Under the pieces are notes generated by a model, which saw only the letters and a program-made list of their open reading frames with translations, had not been told where the DNA came from and ran no database searches. The position numbers and the translations under genes were made by a program. A stretch of 64,000 nucleotides of DNA from CBDAMZ01 sp965197375 (GTDB lineage: Bacteria; Acidobacteriota; Vicinamibacteria; Vicinamibacterales; UBA8438), in the NCBI GenBank assembly GCA_965197375.1, contig CBDAMZ010000008.1:124001-188000 (forward strand). The letters run 5' to 3'. Positions 27,674 to 35,512 of this stretch are shown here, piece by piece (the first letter of the stretch is position 1; each line of letters starts with the position of its first letter).

Positions 27674-28504
27674 ATGGTCATTTGTAAATCGCCGGCCGAG
27701 CTTCGGCGGATGCGCGCCTCGAACGCGCTTGTGGCTCAGGTCCTGAACGAGTTGCTGGACATGATCGAGCCTGGGATCACCACGCGCGAACTGGATGCAG
27801 TGGCCGAAACGCGTGTGCGGCAAGAGGGAGCGGTGCCGGCATTCAAAGGGTACCAGGGATACCCGGCAACGTTGTGTGCGTCAGTTAATAACGCGGTCGT
27901 TCACGGTATCCCGTCGGAACGCCCATTGGTCGAGGGCGATATTGTGTCACTTGATATGGGCGTTGTGCTTGAGGGGTTCTACGGCGATTCGGCGTTGACT
28001 GTTGGCGTCGGGACGATCTCCGAGAGTGCGGCGAAGTTGCTGGGTGTGACCCAGGAGGCCCTGGCTCGGTCCATCGCGCGGGCTCGTCTTGGGTCGCGCG
28101 TATCAGACCTCGGGCATGCGATTCAGCAGCACGTCGAGTCGAATGGCTTCTCGGTCGTTCGAGAATTCGTTGGCCACGGAATTGGGAGAAGCCTTCACGA
28201 AGAACCGCAGGTCCCGAACTACGGCGAGCCAGGGCACGGGCCACGCCTAGCCGAAGGCATGGTGCTTGCCATCGAGCCGATGGTGAATATTGGAAAACCG
28301 GCTGTACGAGTGCTGGATGACGGGTGGACAGCGGTCACCCGTGACGGCAGTCTGTCGGCGCACTTCGAACACACGGTCGCCGTGACGAAGAACGGTCCGG
28401 TGGTGCTGAGCATGCCGCTGACGAGAACGAGCAGCCCAGGTCAAGCTCAGCCAGACGCTCCGTACTCCGTTTCGGCCGACTACTCTATGGAGAGAGAACT
28501 ATGA
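27674..28504 (+). CDS. map: Methionine aminopeptidase, type I
   Basis: A 276-residue protein. Metal ligands of the pita-bread fold are visible: the Asp in SLDMGVV, the Asp in FYGDSALT, His in FVGHGIGRSLHEEP, Glu in AIEPMVN and Glu in HFEHTVAV. The substrate loop CASVNNAVVHGIP is also present. It removes the initiator Met from nascent proteins. A short C-terminal tail after VVLSMPL (about 25 residues, Ser/Pro-rich) is additional. Its stop overlaps the rpmJ start by 4 bases. Confidence 0.96.
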   Translation: MVICKSPAELRRMRASNALVAQVLNELLDMIEPGITTRELDAVAETRVRQEGAVPAFKGYQGYPATLCASVNNAVVHGIPSERPLVEGDIVSLDMGVVLEGFYGDSALTVGVGTISESAAKLLGVTQEALARSIARARLGSRVSDLGHAIQQHVESNGFSVVREFVGHGIGRSLHEEPQVPNYGEPGHGPRLAEGMVLAIEPMVNIGKPAVRVLDDGWTAVTRDGSLSAHFEHTVAVTKNGPVVLSMPLTRTSSPGQAQPDAPYSVSADYSMEREL

Positions 28505-28614
28505 AGGTTCGCGCGTCTGTTAAACGCATGTGTGACCAGTGCAAGATCGTTAGGCGCCGGGGTGTCGTGCGTGTGATCTGCTCGAACCCGAAGCATAAAC
28601 AACGGCAGGGGTGA
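28501..28614 (+). CDS. rpmJ: 50S ribosomal protein L36
   Basis: A 37-residue protein, MKVRASVKRMCDQCKIVRRR and on to NPKHKQRQG. Zinc ligands Cys11, Cys14, Cys27 and His32 are all present, so this is the zinc-containing (C+) form. It overlaps map by 4 bases (ATGA). The infA gene often found between map and rpmJ is missing here. The gene is followed by a short run of CGTCTTA-like repeats (28615-28636) before rpsM. Confidence 0.95.
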   Translation: MKVRASVKRMCDQCKIVRRRGVVRVICSNPKHKQRQG

Positions 28615-28669
28615 CGTCTTACGTCTTAATGTCTTAAGGTGTGAATCTAGAGTCTCAGAGGTACACGAC

Positions 28670-29062
28670 ATGGCACGTATTTCTGGTGTGGATCTTCCGC
28701 GGAGCAAGCGGATTGAAGTTGGGCTGACGAACATTTTCGGGATTGGCCAGACGCGGTCGACGAACATTTTGGAAGTGTCTGGAGTCAGCCCGGATGCCCG
28801 CGTGAAGGATCTGACCGAGGAAGAGGTACGAAAGATCAGCCGTGTCATCGAGGAGCAAGGTGGTGTCGAAGGCGACCTCCGTAAAGAGCTCTCCATGCAT
28901 ATCAAGCGTTTAACGACGATCGGGTGCTACCGGGGGTTGAGGCATCGGCGAAATCTACCGGTGCGGGGACAGCGGACTAGCACGAACGCGCGCACCAGAA
29001 AGGGCCCTCGGAAAGGCGCAGTTGCCAAGAGTCGGAAAGTCACAGTTGCTAAGAAGACCTAA
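28670..29062 (+). CDS. rpsM: 30S ribosomal protein S13
   Basis: A 130-residue protein. MARISGVDLPRSKRIEVGLT starts it, followed by IFGIGQTRSTNILEVSGV and the C-terminal rRNA/tRNA contact region RGLRHRRNLPVRGQRTSTNA. The basic tail KGAVAKSRKVTVAKKT is typical. S13 contacts P-site tRNA and forms intersubunit bridges B1a and B1b with the 50S. It opens the alpha-operon part (rpsM-rpsK-rpsD-rpoA-rplQ). Confidence 0.97.
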   Translation: MARISGVDLPRSKRIEVGLTNIFGIGQTRSTNILEVSGVSPDARVKDLTEEEVRKISRVIEEQGGVEGDLRKELSMHIKRLTTIGCYRGLRHRRNLPVRGQRTSTNARTRKGPRKGAVAKSRKVTVAKKT

Positions 29063-29107
29063 GTGCTAACTAACACCTAGCGAACACTAGACTAGGACAG
29101 GTGGACC

Positions 29108-29548
29108 ATGGCGAAGGTGGAGACAGTCGAGACCGGAGTCCAGACCGGTAAGCCCAAGCGGCGGCAAAAGACATTTAAGCGGCGCGGCGAAAAGCGGGTG
29201 GTGCACCATGGCGTGGTGTACATCAGGGCCTCGTTCAATAATACGGTTATCACCGTCGCGGACGGCGACGGGAACGTGCTGTCCTGGTCAAGTTCGGGAG
29301 GCATCGGGTTTAAGGGGTCGCGTAAGGGCACACCGTTCGCGGCTACCCAAGCAGCTATTAACGCCGGGCATGCGGCAAAGGCGTTCGGCATGCGGTCGGT
29401 TGAGGTCAGGGTTACGGGGCCTGGCGCCGGCCGTGAATCGGCCATCCGCGCGTTACAGACAACGGTTGGTTTTAAGGTCAAGTCCATCAAGGATGTGACG
29501 CCGATCCCTCACAACGGGTGCCGCCCGCCAAAGCGGCGGCGGGTATGA
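29108..29548 (+). CDS. rpsK: 30S ribosomal protein S11
   Basis: A 146-residue protein with a basic N-terminal extension (TGKPKRRQKTFKRRGEKRVV) in front of the conserved core GVVYIRASFNNTVITVADGD, GSRKGTPFAATQAAINA and VTGPGAGRESAIRALQ. It ends in DVTPIPHNGCRPPKRRRV, which is diagnostic. S11 lies on the platform by the Shine-Dalgarno helix. The N-terminal stretch is about 15 residues longer than in E. coli. Confidence 0.96.
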   Translation: MAKVETVETGVQTGKPKRRQKTFKRRGEKRVVHHGVVYIRASFNNTVITVADGDGNVLSWSSSGGIGFKGSRKGTPFAATQAAINAGHAAKAFGMRSVEVRVTGPGAGRESAIRALQTTVGFKVKSIKDVTPIPHNGCRPPKRRRV

Positions 29549-29583
29549 TGGCGGTCACGAACGACAGAAAGAGTTAAGAAAAT

Positions 29584-30213
29584 ATGGCACGCTATGTCGG
29601 TCCGGTCTGCCGGTTGTGCCGGCGGGAAGGCATGAAGCTTTTCCTCAAGGGGGAGCGCTGCTATGGCGAGAAATGTGCTATCGATCGGCGCAATGTGCCT
29701 CCAGGGCAGCATGGGAAGGGGAGGAAGGCTAGGCTCATCGGGTATGGTCTGCAACTGCGCGAGAAGCAGCGAGTGAAACGGATGTACGGTGTGCTGGAGC
29801 GCCAGTTCAGGCGCTACTACGAAGAAGCCGACCGGCGGAAGGGTATCACCGGCGAGACGTTGTTGCAGCTGCTGGAGCGACGCTTAGACAACATCGTCTA
29901 CCGGCTCGGCTTCGCGACCTCGCGACCGCAGGCGCGGCAGCTGGTGCGTCACGGCCACTTCTTGGTCAACGGTAAGCGAGCTGACATCCCGTCGTATTCG
30001 CTGCGCACCGGTGACCAGGTCAGCGTCAGGGCGACCAGCGCAAAGAATCCTGCCATCCAGTATGCGATGGAGGAGGTTAAGGGCCGCGGCGTTCCAGAAT
30101 GGCTGGACTTGGACGGTGAGAACCAAGCGGGGCGGCTGTCGGCACTGCCGACCCGTGAGCAGTTGAATCTCCCGGTACAAGAGCAACTGATTGTCGAGCT
30201 GTATTCGAAATAG
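29584..30213 (+). CDS. rpsD: 30S ribosomal protein S4
   Basis: A 209-residue protein. MARYVGPVCRLCRREGMKLF carries an N-terminal zinc-type cysteine pair, with further cysteines at GERCYGEKCA. The S4 RNA-binding domain follows (LDNIVYRLGFATSRPQARQL and GHFLVNGKRADIPSY). S4 nucleates 30S assembly and in E. coli represses the alpha operon. The position before rpoA is standard. Confidence 0.97.
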   Translation: MARYVGPVCRLCRREGMKLFLKGERCYGEKCAIDRRNVPPGQHGKGRKARLIGYGLQLREKQRVKRMYGVLERQFRRYYEEADRRKGITGETLLQLLERRLDNIVYRLGFATSRPQARQLVRHGHFLVNGKRADIPSYSLRTGDQVSVRATSAKNPAIQYAMEEVKGRGVPEWLDLDGENQAGRLSALPTREQLNLPVQEQLIVELYSK

Positions 30214-30281
30214 GCGAATCGGCTGGCCGGAAACACGCGATCGTTATCGGCCTGCCAACGCTCCTGAAAGGACTGAACTCG

Positions 30282-31277
30282 ATGCTGTGGAAAGGCTTCC
30301 AGCGACCCAAGGTTCTGGAATACGAGCACGACACGCTCACGAATCAATATGGGCGCTTTCACGCGCAGCCGTTTGAGCGAGGTTTTGGAACGACGGTCGG
30401 TAACGCACTGCGCCGTGCGTTGCTATCGTCGATCGAAGGCGCCGCTATTACCGCCGTGAAAATCGAAGGCGTGCTGCACGAGTTCTCACCGATACCTGGG
30501 GTGGTTGAGGACGCGACAAACATCATCTTAAATCTTAAGCAGATTCCATTCAAGGTGCACGTCGACCAGCCGAAGACGTTGTATCTTAAAGCTGGCAAGG
30601 CCGGTCAGGTCAAAGCGGGGGACCTTGAAACTGACGCGGACATTGAGATCCTTGAACCTGACGTTCATATTGCCACGATTGCTGATGGCGGGACGCTGAA
30701 CATGGAGATGCGCCTTAAGCGCGGGCGAGGTTACGTTTCGGCTGATAAGAACTTCGACGAGGATCTCGGAATCGGCTGGATTCCAATTGACTCGGTGCAT
30801 TCACCGATCAAGAAGGTTAACTACCTGGTTGAGGCTGCTCGGCTGGGACAGACGACCGATTACGACAAGCTGACCATTGACGTATGGACCGACGGGACCG
30901 TCAGCGCCCGCGCGGCAGTGTCGCTTGGTGCGAAGCTGATCCGGGATCATCTGAGCATCTTCATCAACGTTGACGATCCGATTGTCCAGCCGATGGATCC
31001 GCTGGCCGACCAGACAGGCCCGACTCCAAACGAGCACCTGGACAAGAGCGTCGATGAGCTGGAGCTGTCAGTCCGGTCGTATAATTGTTTAAAGAATGCC
31101 AACATCAAGACGATCCGTGAGCTCGTGCAGAAGACCGAGCCAGAAATGCTACGCACTAAGAATTTCGGTCGAAAATCACTGAACGAGATCAAGGAGATCC
31201 TGACGAATATGAGCCTTGGCCTTGGCATGCGCCTCGACCCCTCCCCGGAAGCCACGGCACCGTCTCAGTCGGAGTAG
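30282..31277 (+). CDS. rpoA: DNA-directed RNA polymerase subunit alpha
   Basis: A 331-residue protein of normal length. The N-terminal assembly domain includes FERGFGTTVGNALRRALLSS and LHEFSPIPGVVEDATNIILN. After a linker rich in Pro and Thr near residues 240-255, the C-terminal domain has the helix-hairpin-helix pattern LDKSVDELELSVRSYNCLKN and TKNFGRKSLNEIKEIL. This domain contacts UP elements and activators. rplQ starts 6 bases after the stop. Confidence 0.98.
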   Translation: MLWKGFQRPKVLEYEHDTLTNQYGRFHAQPFERGFGTTVGNALRRALLSSIEGAAITAVKIEGVLHEFSPIPGVVEDATNIILNLKQIPFKVHVDQPKTLYLKAGKAGQVKAGDLETDADIEILEPDVHIATIADGGTLNMEMRLKRGRGYVSADKNFDEDLGIGWIPIDSVHSPIKKVNYLVEAARLGQTTDYDKLTIDVWTDGTVSARAAVSLGAKLIRDHLSIFINVDDPIVQPMDPLADQTGPTPNEHLDKSVDELELSVRSYNCLKNANIKTIRELVQKTEPEMLRTKNFGRKSLNEIKEILTNMSLGLGMRLDPSPEATAPSQSE

Positions 31278-31283
31278 TACTAA

Positions 31284-31886
31284 ATGCGCCATCGACTTGC
31301 TCACCGTAAGCTTGGTCGGGTCACTGCGCACCGGATCGCACTGCTCAGAAATCAGGCTACCGCATTGCTTTACCACGAGCGGATCAACACGACAGTGGCG
31401 AAAGCAAAGGAGCTCCGTCCATTCGTCGAGCGTCTCATCACCGTGGCCAAACGAGCAATTGTGGAGGGTGAGGACAGCAGACGGGTGCTGCACGCGAGAC
31501 GCCTGGTTCGTCGCGATCTGGCTGACCATAAGGTTGCCGCGAAGTTATTCGATACGATCGCTCCAAAGTTTGCGACGCGCCCTGGTGGCTATACGCGCAT
31601 GCTGCGAGTGGGTCGCCGAGTGGGTGATGCCACTGAACTTGCTCAAGTCGAGCTCGTAGGAAGCGAATACACTCCGGAGGTTAAGGCAGTCGAGCCGGAA
31701 GAGACTACGCAAGCAAAGGGCGTTGGTGGTCGGATTCGCCGGGCGGCCCAGCGTATTCGAGGGGCTGGAAAGGCGACTTCTTCAAAGGCGGGCGCATCGG
31801 AAGAAGCGGCGGCCGAGAAGCTACGGAAGCCTAAGGCTAAGGATAAGGCGAAGCGCACGTGGAGAAGAAGCCGCAAGAAGGACTAG
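31284..31886 (+). CDS. rplQ: 50S ribosomal protein L17 with long C-terminal extension
   Basis: A 200-residue protein; L17 is usually 115-130 residues. The core is clear: MRHRLAHRKLGRVTAHRIAL, LLYHERINTTVAKAKELRPF and GGYTRMLRVGRRVGDATELA. From about residue 135 an additional tail is rich in Lys, Ala and Arg and low in hydrophobics (RAAQRIRGAGKATSSKAGAS, RKPKAKDKAKRTWRRSRKKD). It resembles histone-like or disordered RNA-binding tails. L17 lies at the tunnel exit. This is the last gene of the large + strand block. Confidence 0.95.
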   Translation: MRHRLAHRKLGRVTAHRIALLRNQATALLYHERINTTVAKAKELRPFVERLITVAKRAIVEGEDSRRVLHARRLVRRDLADHKVAAKLFDTIAPKFATRPGGYTRMLRVGRRVGDATELAQVELVGSEYTPEVKAVEPEETTQAKGVGGRIRRAAQRIRGAGKATSSKAGASEEAAAEKLRKPKAKDKAKRTWRRSRKKD

Positions 31887-32162
31887 AAGCTCTCTTGCAA
31901 GTCCATCATTAGAACAGGGTTGCAAGCAGGGCGGAGTATTTCCATAGAGGTTTCCTGGGCGGCCTTGTTGTTAATAGCGGCGGTTTTTTAGAGGGGCTGC
32001 AGTCTGTGCGGTAATCGGCCCCCTGTACAACTCAGGCGATCAAAACTCCGGCGACCGGTTAACTGGCTGCTCGGCGGTGCCGTGGGCTGACCCCGGTGGT
32101 GCTGGGGTGTTTGAGAGTTGAGCCAAGCAATTTCCCGAAGCCGAATTTGAACAGTTCAATCT
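31887..32162 (+). other. Intergenic region after rplQ (276 bp)
   Basis: No gene is seen. A 7-bp inverted repeat CTTGCAA / TTGCAAG (31894-31900 and 31920-31926) with a 19-base loop lies just after the rplQ stop, without a clear T tract. A TTTTTTA run occurs further on near 31985. Transcription of the ribosomal block probably ends here, but no canonical terminator is evident. A 13-bp palindrome sits just before the next start. Confidence 0.4.
32147..32159. promoter_or_regulatory. Palindrome immediately upstream of the amidotransferase start
   Basis: TTGAACAGTTCAA is a perfect 6+1+6 palindrome ending 3 bases before the ATG at 32163. It occupies the place where a ribosome site would be expected, and no such site is visible. 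It could be an operator or chance. Confidence 0.3.
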
Positions 32163-33664
32163 ATGTGTGGAATTGTTGCTTACATCGGAGACGCGCCTGC
32201 TAAACGGGTTGGCACGATCGAGCGGGCCGCGACTCGGTTGCGGCATCGCGGGCCAGACGATGCGGGTTTTCATACCGCTGGGGGCTCGACCGTGGCTCAC
32301 CAGCGGCTGTCGATCGTTGACGTTGCGGGTGGCGCACAGCCGTTGCTGAGTGAGGACGGACGCTTGGCTCTTGCGTGCAACGGAGAGATTTACAACCACG
32401 AGCAACTCCGGATGCAGTTGCAACCAAAACATCAGTTCCGGACGCGATCGGATTCGGAAGTGATTATCCATCTGTACGAGGAGTTTGGAGGGAGTGCGTC
32501 AATCGGCTTTCCGGTATGTTCGCATTCGTGCTTACAGACGGCGAGCACCTACTAGCCGCCAGGGATCCGCTCGGCATTAAGCCGCTTTACATCGGTCGTG
32601 GGGATGATGGATCCGTATGGTTCGCGTCAGAACTTAAAGCTCTGCTTGGCGTATGCAACGACGTTCGAGAATTTCCTGCCGGCTCACTATACACGCCGGC
32701 GGATGGGCTCCGCCGCTGGTTTGAGCCGTCGTGGATCGATCCACCAGAGCACCCCCTGGTCGCTGATGGCGGCACCATCGTTCGCGGGCTCGAGCGAGCG
32801 GTGACCAAGCGGCTCATGGGCGATGTCCCGGTTGGCGTCTTCCTCTCCGGTGGGCTCGATTCGAGTGTCGTCGCGGCGCTGGCACGTGCCAAGGTGTCCG
32901 AGCTCCACAGTTTCTCGGTTGGCCTCGAAAGTTCGGTTGACCTTCTGGCGGCTCGGGCCGTCTCGGGCTACCTCGGGACACACCATCACGAATTTGTCTA
33001 TACGGCCGAAGATATGATCGAGGTGCTCGAGCCGGTCATTTACCACCTCGAGTCGTACGATCCCGCACTCATTCGCAATGCCATCCCGTGTTACTTTGTG
33101 TCTAAGCTCGCAGCCGACTACGTCAAGGTCGTGCTCAGCGGTGAAGGCTCCGATGAAGCATTTGCAGGTTATCGTTACTTCGGTGATTTGTCGAATGGGA
33201 ATGCTTTGCACCACGAGTCCGTCCGGATTCTCCGGTGCCTGCACAATATGAACCTGCAGCGCGTCGATCGGATGACCATGGCTCACTCTCTTGAAGGACG
33301 GGTGCCGTTTCTCGATACTAACTTCCTCGATGTGGTGATGGCGATCGATCCTGAAGCCAAGCTCCATCGGCCGGATCGGATTGAGAAGTGGCTCTTGCGG
33401 CATGCCTTCGAGGGGTTTCTTCCTGAGTCGATTCTCTGGCGAACCAAGGAGGAATTTGCCCAGGGGTGCGGGTCTGAATTAGCGCTTCGTGAGCACTGCG
33501 ATCGTCTCGTCACCGATACCGGACTCGAGCGCTCAAACGAGCACTTTCCCATCGACACGCCGAAGACGAAGGAGGCATTTCACTATCGGCGAATTTTTGA
33601 ACAGTTCTTCCCTGGTGATGCGCTACGTCTGACGGTTGGGCGATGGCGTGGAACGGCTGCCTGA
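32163..33664 (+). pseudogene. Asparagine synthetase-like glutamine amidotransferase, split by one frameshift
   Basis: The N-terminal amidotransferase domain starts MCGIVAYIGDAPAKRVGTIE with nucleophile Cys2, then RHRGPDDAG and ALACNGEIYNHEQL. It reads in one frame to about 32490. From about 32493 homology continues in the -1 frame: CVNRLSGMFAFVLTDGEHLL, the ATP pyrophosphatase loop VFLSGGLDSSVVAALA, and VLSGEGSDEAFAGYRYF. It ends at TAA or TGA near 33664. One lost G in the GGAGGG run would explain the shift. All catalytic motifs survive on both sides. It may therefore be recent decay or a sequencing error. Typical role: glutamine-dependent amidation of aspartate or a related acid. Confidence 0.8.
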
Positions 33665-33686
33665 AAACCATTGGGAATGGCAAACG

Positions 33687-34967
33687 GTGTCTAAACCCTT
33701 AGTACTGCACGGTGACACGCGAGCAGGTGAGAGTACGTACGCGGAGGCTTCCAAGTGGTTTTATAGTGGACGCCGTGGCGGCTTGTCAGGCCTGTACGAC
33801 AACGTGCGCATGTACTGGGAGGACCAGACGACACGGCTAGCGCTCCGGCCGTACGTGAAGGAGCGCGTCGCACTCTCAACAGCCGAGGGGCTTGGCGTCC
33901 GTATACTCGACCTTGGCTGCGGCGGCGGTCATGGCTATCAATTACTGACGAAAATCGAAGAAACAAACCTTAGCCTTGAGGATTCGCCCCGCTATGTATT
34001 ACCGCCGAGTTGCGTAGCACACTATCTTGGTCTCGACCTTAACGAATCGATGGTCATCCAGGGACGGAATAACTATCGCGATGTGGCTCATGTCAGCTTC
34101 CAAATTTCAGATCTGCGCAAGGGCCTCGACCCAGGCTTGTCCTGGCCGCCGTTTGATATCTATTTTTCCTCTTATGGGGCGATGTCTCACCTCGGTACGG
34201 CATCGCTTCGGCGGTGTCTGAGCGAGATTCTTCTACACGCCAGGCCAGGTTCATTGGTTGTGCTTGACCTAGTTGGCCGGTACTCTCAAGAGTGGCCCGC
34301 GTACTGGCATGCGGAAGACGATGCGGACAAGGTGCGCTCATACTCGATGAGTTATCTCAAAGACGAGAGAGATCGGCTAAATGGTGACATCGATCAGTTT
34401 CCGCTTCGCTTCTGGACCGGTGCTGAGGTGAAAGAGCTCTGCGCGGAACTGAGCGACGCGGGGGGTGTGGAGTTTGAGGTGCTGCGCTTGGTGGATCGGG
34501 CGCTGTTCGTTGGGCGGCACGTCGACACTCGCGAGTATGGATGCTTACTGCCACCGCTACGTCGAGCCGTGAACAGCCTATACGAGTTCGATGTTCGCAC
34601 TCGGCTAGATCACCTCCGAGTCGACTACCGTCCGCTCCCAGGTGACGATGAACTGAATCAGTTTTTTGCCTCGCTCACCTCGTGCTGGAACCGGCTCGTC
34701 GACTTCACGATCGATCGTCTGCTGGGGAACCGCAGTGGGCTGGCGGCTATGGATGGTTGGCAAGAACTCCCGCCGGCGTTGCAGGCGGTGCTTATGCGCA
34801 TGGACCGGGTCGTCGACAGTGCTGCCCGGATCGGAGCCGGAGATGTACGGGCCAACATCGTCGAGCCACAGCTCGCGTCTAGCCTGCGCGACCTCGAGCA
34901 CACGATGCAGCACGGGCAAGGGTGTGGGCACTCCCTCGTGGCCATACTTCGGGTCAAGGCCACCTAA
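33687..34967 (+). CDS. Class I SAM-dependent methyltransferase, substrate unknown
   Basis: With GTG 33687 the product has 426 residues; an in-frame TTG at 33636 inside the previous gene is an alternative. Motif I is VRILDLGCGGGHGYQLL (about residues 70-86), with the acidic residue of motif II in LGLDLNESMV and a later LVVLDLVGRYSQEWP. The last ~180 residues are all-helical and unrelated to families I know. The gene overlaps or abuts the amidotransferase gene, so the two are probably co-transcribed and may act in one small-molecule pathway. No function can be assigned. Confidence 0.75.
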   Translation: MSKPLVLHGDTRAGESTYAEASKWFYSGRRGGLSGLYDNVRMYWEDQTTRLALRPYVKERVALSTAEGLGVRILDLGCGGGHGYQLLTKIEETNLSLEDSPRYVLPPSCVAHYLGLDLNESMVIQGRNNYRDVAHVSFQISDLRKGLDPGLSWPPFDIYFSSYGAMSHLGTASLRRCLSEILLHARPGSLVVLDLVGRYSQEWPAYWHAEDDADKVRSYSMSYLKDERDRLNGDIDQFPLRFWTGAEVKELCAELSDAGGVEFEVLRLVDRALFVGRHVDTREYGCLLPPLRRAVNSLYEFDVRTRLDHLRVDYRPLPGDDELNQFFASLTSCWNRLVDFTIDRLLGNRSGLAAMDGWQELPPALQAVLMRMDRVVDSAARIGAGDVRANIVEPQLASSLRDLEHTMQHGQGCGHSLVAILRVKAT

Positions 34968-35075
34968 CATACAAAGCTTAGTAGCTCGCACGTACTTTAT
35001 TAAATATAGAAACGTATTTTATTTGCCGGGTTTGGGTCTTTTGGCTATCTTGAAAATCGGGGGCAATGTGTGAAG
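34968..35075 (+). other. AT-rich spacer with an imperfect direct repeat
   Basis: The segment is much richer in A and T than its surroundings. ACGTACTTTATT (34990-35001) and ACGTATTTTATT (35012-35023) match at 11 of 12 positions and are 22 bases apart, two helical turns. It lies immediately upstream of the transposase remnant, so it may be part of an element end. Confidence 0.4.
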
Positions 35076-35440
35076 GCGCCCAGACATAGCCCATATATTG
35101 TCTGTCTCTCACGGCAGGAGCGGAAAGTCCTTGAGGGTCGTGCGCCACAATATACGGTGCTTTATTTCTATGTTCTCAGAGCCAAAATTATCCTGCTCGC
35201 TGCTGCCGGGTTGGCCAATAACGAGATCGCCTCTGCACTCTCCGTCTGACGAGAGGTTGTTAGCCTATGGGCAAACGCTTCTTCTATAAACGCCTGCCTG
35301 GCCTAGAAGAAGGACTCCGGCCCGGCCGTCCCAGGGTCTTTCAACCCAGAGGTCGTCGTGCACGTTATTAAGGCCCCTGCCTGTGAGCTTCCCGCCACGC
35401 GTGGCTTTCCCCCTCTACGCCTCTGAGTCAGGCTGTTGTC
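35076..35440 (+). pseudogene. IS630-family transposase, N-terminal remnant
   Basis: Reading from 35076 gives RQERKVLEGRAPQYTVLYFY and the helix-turn-helix part RAKIILLAAAGLANNEIASA, then a stop at 35247-35249 (SV-stop-REVVSLW). After a frameshift near 35270 homology continues: KRFFYKRLPGLEEGLRPGRP and, shifted again, VIKAPACELPATRGFPL. This is the start of IS630-like transposases, whose linker reads like WRKRFFEERLAGLEE. The catalytic DDE half is absent. No intact inverted repeats were recognised. It is a dead fragment. Confidence 0.75.
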
Positions 35441-35512
35441 GTGCGGGAACACAGCGATTTGGCCATCCCTGCCAATGCTTTCGACTGCACTGGGACAGGC
35501 GGCCAGTTCGGA

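Noticed and set aside
32480..32500. Programmed -1 frameshift in the amidotransferase gene
   Set aside because: The site lacks a standard slippery heptamer and a downstream pseudoknot that I could see. A lost base is simpler.
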